The translations under genes and the position numbers were made by a program. The notes beneath the pieces were generated by a model that saw nothing but the letters and a program-made list of their open reading frames with translations, ran no database searches and was not told the origin of the DNA. From assembly GCA_017408185.1 (NCBI GenBank), contig JAFQVE010000506.1, positions 1 through 13,988 of the forward strand: a stretch of DNA of 13,988 nucleotides. The letters run 5' to 3'. Positions 9,279-13,988 of this stretch are shown here, piece by piece (the first letter of the stretch is position 1; every line of letters starts with the position of its first letter). This stretch comes from Oscillospiraceae bacterium. GTDB taxonomy: Bacteria; Bacillota_A; Clostridia; Oscillospirales; JAAYXM01.

Positions 9279-11144
9279 TCAGATATTACATCTTGTCTCT
9301 ATTTTTATTCCATCGCGGATAACGGTGCGCATACGCTGCACCTTCTTTTCCGGATATGGGTTTTCATATGCTGTTCTATAAAACATTTTACCATCAAGCA
9401 TTGTCGGATATGTTGCTCCCAGCACCTCAACATACGCCGTTGTCACGGCTTCCGTCGAATTGCTGTCAAGCACCTCTTTTTCGTTCTCTGAGCGGATGTT
9501 ATACCCGTAAATTATCGGAAGATGCACTTCCGTCCCGTCAGTATATTCTATGACATGCTCTCCGATTTTCCACTCATCTTCGACAAAATAGAATCCGTCA
9601 TAAAACGACCTGTATGCCCTGAAATAATCAGTGGTGTGCAAAAGTTCTATTTTGTCACTGCCAAGTGCTGCAAGATATCGCTTATAAAGCTCTTCCTTGA
9701 CTTTTCCGACAAGTTCCTTGCTTTGCGGAGTATCATAATCTCTGTTCCAGAACACATATGAAGTTGCAAGAAGCGCATAATTCTGACCGTTGCGTTGCAT
9801 ATACATGCCTTCAAATGCACCCCAGTTACTTACAAATCCGCCCTTTACTCTGCCCATTCGCTCACGGTAATTTTTCAAAAGCACGCCGTTGAAATTGCCG
9901 TAAATCATATTATATCCCATATCGCATATTTCTTTTTCGCGCGAAGAATCCGTAAGAGCCCAATACCATTGCAGAAGTGTAACATCTTTCGGAACTTTCC
10001 CCACGCATCCTATGCATCTCGGTACGTCCCAAGCCTCATCTCCCGTGCCTCCGTAGCCATGGAGCGTGCCGTCAGGCTCCGGAAGGTACACGTTGTCGAT
10101 GAATTTCTCACTCCACATAATCGTTTTTATTCCGCGTGCTTTAAGGTAGTCGTTTATTTTAACAATATCTCCCACATACAAATCAACCGGGTCTTTATCA
10201 CGGCATTTCGGACATTTTGCCAGAGTATAGCATTCGTCATGTCCGATGTTTACATATTGGGGGTTGAATACATCAATTACCTCATCAAGAATGTCAAAAA
10301 CAATCTCATACGATTTCGGATTAGACGGGCAGTATGTATCAGGGTACTTATCCTCCGCTCTTTCATTAAGCTCGGGATAAGTCATGACAATGTAGTCTGA
10401 ATGGCTCAGCGTCGGCACCTCAGGGATTACCGTAAGCTCACGCTCGCGGCAATATGCAATAAGTTCGCGCATTTCATCCTGAGTTATGTAAGAGCCTCCG
10501 CCGTTGTCTGCATGGATAGAGTTTTTCTGCCAGCCCGGATATGTCTTCTTCTGAATCCGCTCCGCCTCATACGGACTTTTGTTTACCTCAGAACAAAATG
10601 CCTCCCACTTTTTGTTAATCTCGGGATGGCGCTTATATTCCATGGCTCCGCCAACCTCAAGCATAACCGCATTATACTTATACTCAACAAGCATATCTAT
10701 TACTTTTTTAAATGCATCAAAGCTCTTTCTTCCCGGAGTGTAAACACGATATCCTCGCACTTCTTTATCCGGATAGTCATATAAAAGCATTTCCTGAACC
10801 TCACCGCGCTCGTAAAGGTGCTTTAAGGTTGACACGGCATATATAAGCCCACGCTCTGTCGGCGAATATAGATTTATGCTGTCTTTCGTTATCTCAACTG
10901 CGTAGCTCTCCGGATTGTTCGAATAAACATTCCCGAGCTTATTCTTAATACTGTCCGGAATAGACAGAGCGAGATTAAGGGACATTGTTCTCCCGTTCTG
11001 CTCAAACATTGAAACAATCTTTTCAGCATATGATAATGGATATTTTTGCGTTTGTGAAGTTATTGTTATCTTGTTCGAGGGTGTGAATTTTCCTCCACTT
11101 GTGCGGACATATTCATATTCAAAAAACATATTTTCAAGTTTCAT
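9279..11144 (-). CDS. GH20-type beta-N-acetylhexosaminidase, cytoplasmic
   Basis: This 621-residue protein probably hydrolyses terminal beta-linked N-acetylglucosamine or N-acetylgalactosamine. Residues about 80-125 resemble the GH20 N-terminal alpha/beta domain (YAVEITKDSINLYSPTERGL, then TLKHLYERG). A TIM barrel follows from about 130 (RGYRVYTPGRKSFDAFKKVIDML) to about 480. The catalytic pair of the family is seen as D303-E304 in YVNIGHDECY, and later barrel motifs include MWSEKF (about 345), LLQWYWALTD (about 389) and SNWGAFEGMYMQR (about 442). C305, C311 and C314 cluster just after the active site. There is no signal peptide, so it should act on imported oligosaccharides. The ATG at 11144 has AAGGAG 8 bases upstream (complement of 11153-11158), which favours it over an in-frame ATG 12 codons earlier that lies in the hairpin region. 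It follows the 886-residue protein gene on the same strand, 49 bases from its stop, and is probably co-transcribed. The exact sugar specificity is not visible. Confidence 0.85.
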   Translation of the reverse strand: MKLENMFFEYEYVRTSGGKFTPSNKITITSQTQKYPLSYAEKIVSMFEQNGRTMSLNLALSIPDSIKNKLGNVYSNNPESYAVEITKDSINLYSPTERGLIYAVSTLKHLYERGEVQEMLLYDYPDKEVRGYRVYTPGRKSFDAFKKVIDMLVEYKYNAVMLEVGGAMEYKRHPEINKKWEAFCSEVNKSPYEAERIQKKTYPGWQKNSIHADNGGGSYITQDEMRELIAYCRERELTVIPEVPTLSHSDYIVMTYPELNERAEDKYPDTYCPSNPKSYEIVFDILDEVIDVFNPQYVNIGHDECYTLAKCPKCRDKDPVDLYVGDIVKINDYLKARGIKTIMWSEKFIDNVYLPEPDGTLHGYGGTGDEAWDVPRCIGCVGKVPKDVTLLQWYWALTDSSREKEICDMGYNMIYGNFNGVLLKNYRERMGRVKGGFVSNWGAFEGMYMQRNGQNYALLATSYVFWNRDYDTPQSKELVGKVKEELYKRYLAALGSDKIELLHTTDYFRAYRSFYDGFYFVEDEWKIGEHVIEYTDGTEVHLPIIYGYNIRSENEKEVLDSNSTEAVTTAYVEVLGATYPTMLDGKMFYRTAYENPYPEKKVQRMRTVIRDGIKIETRCNI

Positions 11145-11163
11145 AAGAGTATCTCCTTCAGAA

Positions 11164-11189
11164 AACGGGAAGGCTTTCACCTTCCCGTT
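11164..11189 (-). terminator. Intercistronic hairpin (weak terminator or mRNA-processing stem)
   Basis: AACGGGAAGG (11164-11173) and CCTTCCCGTT (11180-11189) form a perfect 10-bp stem with a 6-base loop. On the minus strand it begins 4 bases after the stop of the 886-residue gene and ends in TTTTC, of which two T residues belong to the stem. The U-tract is short, and the GH20 ribosome binding site follows within 5 bases. No space is left for a separate GH20 promoter, so partial read-through, or a stem that protects the upstream message, is the likely role. Confidence 0.7.
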
Positions 11190-11193
11190 ACTT

Positions 11194-13854
11194 TTAATCC
11201 AATGTATCGTAAATTACTTTATAGCCCTCCGAATCCTTATAGATTATATAACCTACCGGGGTGTTGGCATTGGTGCTTTCAGGCTTTGCCGTGAACTGAC
11301 CGTGAGAAAGTCCGCTTCTCTGTGATGCAAACTTCTCGATCGCTCCACTCTCGACCGTCGGCTTTACACCGTTGCCGAAAAGAATTCCTGCTTCTGCAAT
11401 CTCAATTGCATCGCCCTTGTCATACTCTATCATATAAGCCTTATGCGTATCGCTGTACTCAAGAACGACAAGCGGAGCTTTGTCTGTAATGCCTGCAGTG
11501 TATTCAATATCCGCTGCATCCCAGGTGTTGTAAGTATATGTCTTTCCGTAGGCAACAACATTTCCGTTACGTGTCCATGTGCCTTCTGCGTCTTCCGTAA
11601 AGGTTACAGCAAAGTCATAGATGCGATTAATCTTATTGCTGTAGTTATCGGGATCTGTTACGGCGAAGGTATCGGCTTTATCGTTATACTTTGCAACTGC
11701 ACGTGTAAGACTTGAAACAAGATTTTCAACATCAAGCTTTGTCGTATCGTCTACGTACCAATCATCAAATGCAAAACCGATAAGGGTCGGTTCTTCAATT
11801 GTCTCTGTAAGAAAACCGTTTTCAACCGCTATTGTATCAAGATGCTCGCCGTTTCCATTCCAGAACTCCACATAAGTTCCTGTCGGATTTTCTTCTTCAT
11901 ACATAGCTGTGAGGCAGGCATTAGAAAGTATAGTGTATTCAAACTCTTTCTGAGGTGCACCCTTTATAAACTTACCGCTTGCAGCACTTCCGCGCTTCCA
12001 GCCGATGAACTTATATCCCTCTTTGTCCGGAGCTGTAAGTGTCACTGTTGTTCCACGCGCTGCAGTGCCGTCAATAACGTTATTTGTTCCATCGATTGTA
12101 ACGTCAATATTTGCAAGTGCCGCAAAGGATACTGTTTCGAGTGCCGGATCTGCTATTACAGTTATTTCCGTGCCAATAACATGACCATTACTTAAGCCCT
12201 TTACAGTTGCGGATATTGTCGCTTTACCTGCACCTACTGCAGTAACAGTGCCATCCTCTGCGACGGTTGCAACTCTTTCATTCGAGCTTGTGAACGTAAT
12301 GTCAGTGGTCAATTTTGCAAAGCTTCCACTGTTTCTGAGACTTTTGTATAAAGAAGCTGTGGCTGTTGCATCTTCTCCAATTTTAAATTCAGTCTCATCA
12401 ACCTTTACGCTACCAAAGACAACATCACTGCCTGCACTAAGGTCGATCTGCTTCATCCAAATCATACCGCCGTTATCGGACTTTGTGAGTATGATATATT
12501 CGCCTGCTGTCGGGAACGTATATGCCTTCGTTACACTTGTTTCATTCCATCCCGATGCTGCTGTATGATCAATTCCATCAATTACCGGAAATCCACTCTC
12601 AAGAGCTTCCGTGAGATTCGCTTCCGCACTTGCCGGAAGTATCCAAAGTTCAGCATCTGTTGCAGGTTTCCAATCTGCAGTTCTTCTTACATAAGTATAT
12701 TTAATGTCATATTTACCCGAAGCCGGAACATAAACACCTACAGCGATATATCCGCCCGCCGGAACCGTAGAATACATACCGATATTGCCATTGATTGGAG
12801 TGTTCTCAGGTCCGGAAATCCATCTCCAAAAGCCATTGGTATCATTATACGTAAGACCGTTTGCGTTGTAATTATCCGTTGTGAAGGAGTATCCGGGTGC
12901 ATTGTAATAATTAAAGTAATACGTTACTCGTGCCGTTGCCGGTGTCATATCAGGTGAGTTGTATGTTATTTTCGCCGTTTCGCTGAAATCTCCAACCGTG
13001 ACTGTTGCAGAAATCTCTGTTTCTCCCTTTGCGACAGGAGTGATAACGCCCGTTACTGCATCAATGGTTGCAACAGCGGCATTTGAGCTCGAATAGGCCA
13101 TCGTTGCACCGTCGATAGTTTCGGCATCGACGATACTTCCGTCAGACATTAAAAGTGATGTACCTACGCGTGTCTGTGTTTCAAACCCGAGCGTTGCAAA
13201 CATCGGAACAGTCGCACCCGTTCCGCTTGTGAGTGCAAAACTTCCGACATAGCCATAGCCTACGGCGACATAAAAAGCAAATGTATAATATCCTTCATCA
13301 GGAATATCAATTCCCGTTATCACACTCGGAGTGGAATTGATATTAAAAACTGTACTTGCATCCGTTCCTTTGCAACTGTATGTACCTACCTTGTTATCAT
13401 CTACTATTACATCGGCAAGTGCTTCTGCGTCCTTTTTCATATATACAGTGACATCTTCGCGTCCCCATGTGTTTTTTGCACAGTACATCTGCATATCATA
13501 TGTTCCAGCTTTGGGTACATATACTTCAAATGCGACATACGAACGGTCAATTCTTATTGTGCCGCCACCAGTGCCACTGCGAAATTTAAATGTTCCTTCA
13601 CTTTGCGTTTCATAACCGCCCATATCTTTTTTGGCAGAGTCAGTGTTTGCAAAGAACTTATAAAATCCGTTTGTGTGCTCATAGTCAATCAAAGCAAGGG
13701 ATTTGCCTGAGTCCTCCGTAATTCCGAGTTCCGTCATATCCCCCGAAATGTCATAGAATATGCGGATATCTGCCGCAGTTTCTGATGCAAATGCCGACGG
13801 CACTAACGCCATAAGCATTGCAAGTGCGAGAATAAGCGATAAAAACCTTTTCAT
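11194..13854 (-). CDS. Secreted multi-module protein sharing the lyase N-terminal module; no SLH anchor
   Basis: This 886-residue protein begins MKRFLSLILALAMLMALVPSAFAS, a clear signal peptide. The start at 13854 is preceded by AAAGGA with a 12-base gap. An upstream in-frame ATG at 13866 abuts the same site, and one at 13917 would add residues that spoil the signal peptide. Residues about 29-218 are the module shared with the giant lyase, followed by a Big_2-like Ig domain (about 220-300). A second, more diverged module (about 305-475) carries TYNDTNGFWRW and VPASGKYD. Another Ig-like domain (about 477-570, core ATVAEDGTVTAVGAGKATISATV) is next, then InlB/Listeria-type beta-grasp repeats with GYKFIGWKRG (about 610) and FAFDDWYVDD (about 690). 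The C-terminal domain (about 789-886) contains AGILFG, SGLSHGQFTA and GYIIYKD motifs that I associate with secreted proteins of Clostridia. No catalytic domain, SLH repeat, dockerin or LPxTG signal is seen. It is likely a soluble binding protein that works beside the lyase, which is inference. Confidence 0.85.
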   Translation of the reverse strand: MKRFLSLILALAMLMALVPSAFASETAADIRIFYDISGDMTELGITEDSGKSLALIDYEHTNGFYKFFANTDSAKKDMGGYETQSEGTFKFRSGTGGGTIRIDRSYVAFEVYVPKAGTYDMQMYCAKNTWGREDVTVYMKKDAEALADVIVDDNKVGTYSCKGTDASTVFNINSTPSVITGIDIPDEGYYTFAFYVAVGYGYVGSFALTSGTGATVPMFATLGFETQTRVGTSLLMSDGSIVDAETIDGATMAYSSSNAAVATIDAVTGVITPVAKGETEISATVTVGDFSETAKITYNSPDMTPATARVTYYFNYYNAPGYSFTTDNYNANGLTYNDTNGFWRWISGPENTPINGNIGMYSTVPAGGYIAVGVYVPASGKYDIKYTYVRRTADWKPATDAELWILPASAEANLTEALESGFPVIDGIDHTAASGWNETSVTKAYTFPTAGEYIILTKSDNGGMIWMKQIDLSAGSDVVFGSVKVDETEFKIGEDATATASLYKSLRNSGSFAKLTTDITFTSSNERVATVAEDGTVTAVGAGKATISATVKGLSNGHVIGTEITVIADPALETVSFAALANIDVTIDGTNNVIDGTAARGTTVTLTAPDKEGYKFIGWKRGSAASGKFIKGAPQKEFEYTILSNACLTAMYEEENPTGTYVEFWNGNGEHLDTIAVENGFLTETIEEPTLIGFAFDDWYVDDTTKLDVENLVSSLTRAVAKYNDKADTFAVTDPDNYSNKINRIYDFAVTFTEDAEGTWTRNGNVVAYGKTYTYNTWDAADIEYTAGITDKAPLVVLEYSDTHKAYMIEYDKGDAIEIAEAGILFGNGVKPTVESGAIEKFASQRSGLSHGQFTAKPESTNANTPVGYIIYKDSEGYKVIYDTLD
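13201..13771 (-). repeat. Paralogous N-terminal module, copy B (in the 886-residue protein gene)
   Basis: This is the counterpart of 7407-8001 and encodes residues about 28-218 of the 886-residue protein. It keeps IRIFYDISGDM, SLALIDYEHTNGFYKF, the VPKAGTYDMQMYCAKN core and GYGYVGSFALTSGTG. It is about 24 bases shorter than copy A because the segment after GFYKF is shorter. Differences concentrate at silent positions, as expected if both copies are under selection for protein sequence. Confidence 0.85.
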
Positions 13855-13874
13855 TTTTATAACCATTCCTTTCA

Positions 13875-13922
13875 CTGCGTTCAAGGCACAAAACAGTATG
13901 AAACTATTGTGCATCAACGCAG
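13875..13922 (-). promoter_or_regulatory. Two-step inverted repeat in the leader of the 886-residue gene
   Basis: CTGCGTT (13875-13881) pairs with AACGCAG (13916-13922), and inside it GCACAA (13886-13891) pairs with TTGTGC (13907-13912). The internal loop is 4 bases on one side and 3 on the other, and the apical loop is 15 bases. The structure ends 2 bases upstream of the AAAGGA ribosome binding site. It has no T-tract on the minus strand, so it is not a normal terminator. It could be a leader hairpin that controls translation or stability, or an operator for a dimeric regulator. Confidence 0.5.
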
Positions 13923-13988
13923 AATTTAATATAATTTTCTTATCTCAAAACAGATATACTACAAATCACGCGGAGGAGAGTGCGCCGT
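13923..13988. other. AT-rich upstream region, possibly with the ribosome binding site of a divergent gene
   Basis: This stretch must hold the promoter of the 886-residue gene. On the minus strand only a weak TATATT (complement of 13928-13933) is seen, with no convincing -35. On the plus strand there is TATACT at 13955-13960 and a GGAGG at 13972-13976, with a GTG at 13980 opening a frame that runs off the window. The GGAGG to GTG gap is only 3 bases, so the real start may lie beyond the edge. Confidence 0.2.

Noticed and set aside
13855..13917. Longer start of the 886-residue protein at 13917
   Set aside because: The extension runs through the inverted repeat and would place 21 extra residues before a classic lysine/arginine-led signal peptide.
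1..13988. CRISPR arrays, tRNA or rRNA genes, insertion sequences, integrase sites
   Set aside because: No short regularly spaced repeats, no tRNA-like cloverleaf and no transposase or integrase motifs were seen on either strand.

Overview
The window looks like an accessory carbohydrate-degradation locus from an anaerobic, low-to-moderate GC Gram-positive bacterium of the Clostridia type, probably from a gut or other anaerobic community. The clues are strong AGGAGG-type ribosome binding sites, an S-layer-homology (SLH) cell-wall anchor, Big_2-type bacterial Ig domains, an InlB/Listeria-type beta-grasp repeat and AT-rich intergenic DNA. No species can be named from the sequence alone.

Layout. 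Positions 124-8100 (minus) encode one 2658-residue secreted protein. It has a signal peptide, four tandem units of about 270 residues (beta-rich module plus Ig-like domain), a fifth Ig-like domain, a heparinase II/III-type polysaccharide lyase region, a cadherin-like/He_PIG Ig domain, a Gly-rich hinge and three C-terminal SLH repeats. Divergent from it, 8257-9231 (plus) encodes an AraC-family regulator with a cupin-like sensor domain. The 156-base space between them carries a good sigma-A promoter for the regulator and, towards the lyase, a perfect -10 box with no recognisable -35. The regulator converges on 9279-11144 (minus), a GH20-type hexosaminidase without signal peptide, and a bidirectional hairpin terminator lies between them. 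Upstream of GH20 on the same strand, 11194-13854 encodes an 886-residue secreted protein. It shares a nearly identical N-terminal module with the giant lyase but has no lyase and no SLH anchor. A hairpin lies between it and GH20, so the two probably form an operon. An inverted repeat precedes the 886-residue gene. The last bases at the right edge may hold the start of another divergent gene.

How the parts may work together (inference). The SLH-anchored lyase would bind and cut a uronate-containing polysaccharide at the cell surface, using its array of modules for binding. The soluble 886-residue protein would carry two more copies of the module, perhaps as a binding partner. Imported fragments would be trimmed in the cytoplasm by GH20, which releases N-acetylhexosamine-type sugars. 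The AraC regulator would sense a product and activate the lyase promoter. Glycosaminoglycans or other hexosamine/uronate polymers fit a lyase plus GH20 pairing, but the substrate is not shown by the sequence. No transporter, GH88 or sulfatase lies in the window.

The most interesting element is a module of about 190 residues found six times, four in the lyase and two in the 886-residue protein. It has a shared aromatic motif and a VPKAGKY-type strand motif, and I do not recognise it as a named family.
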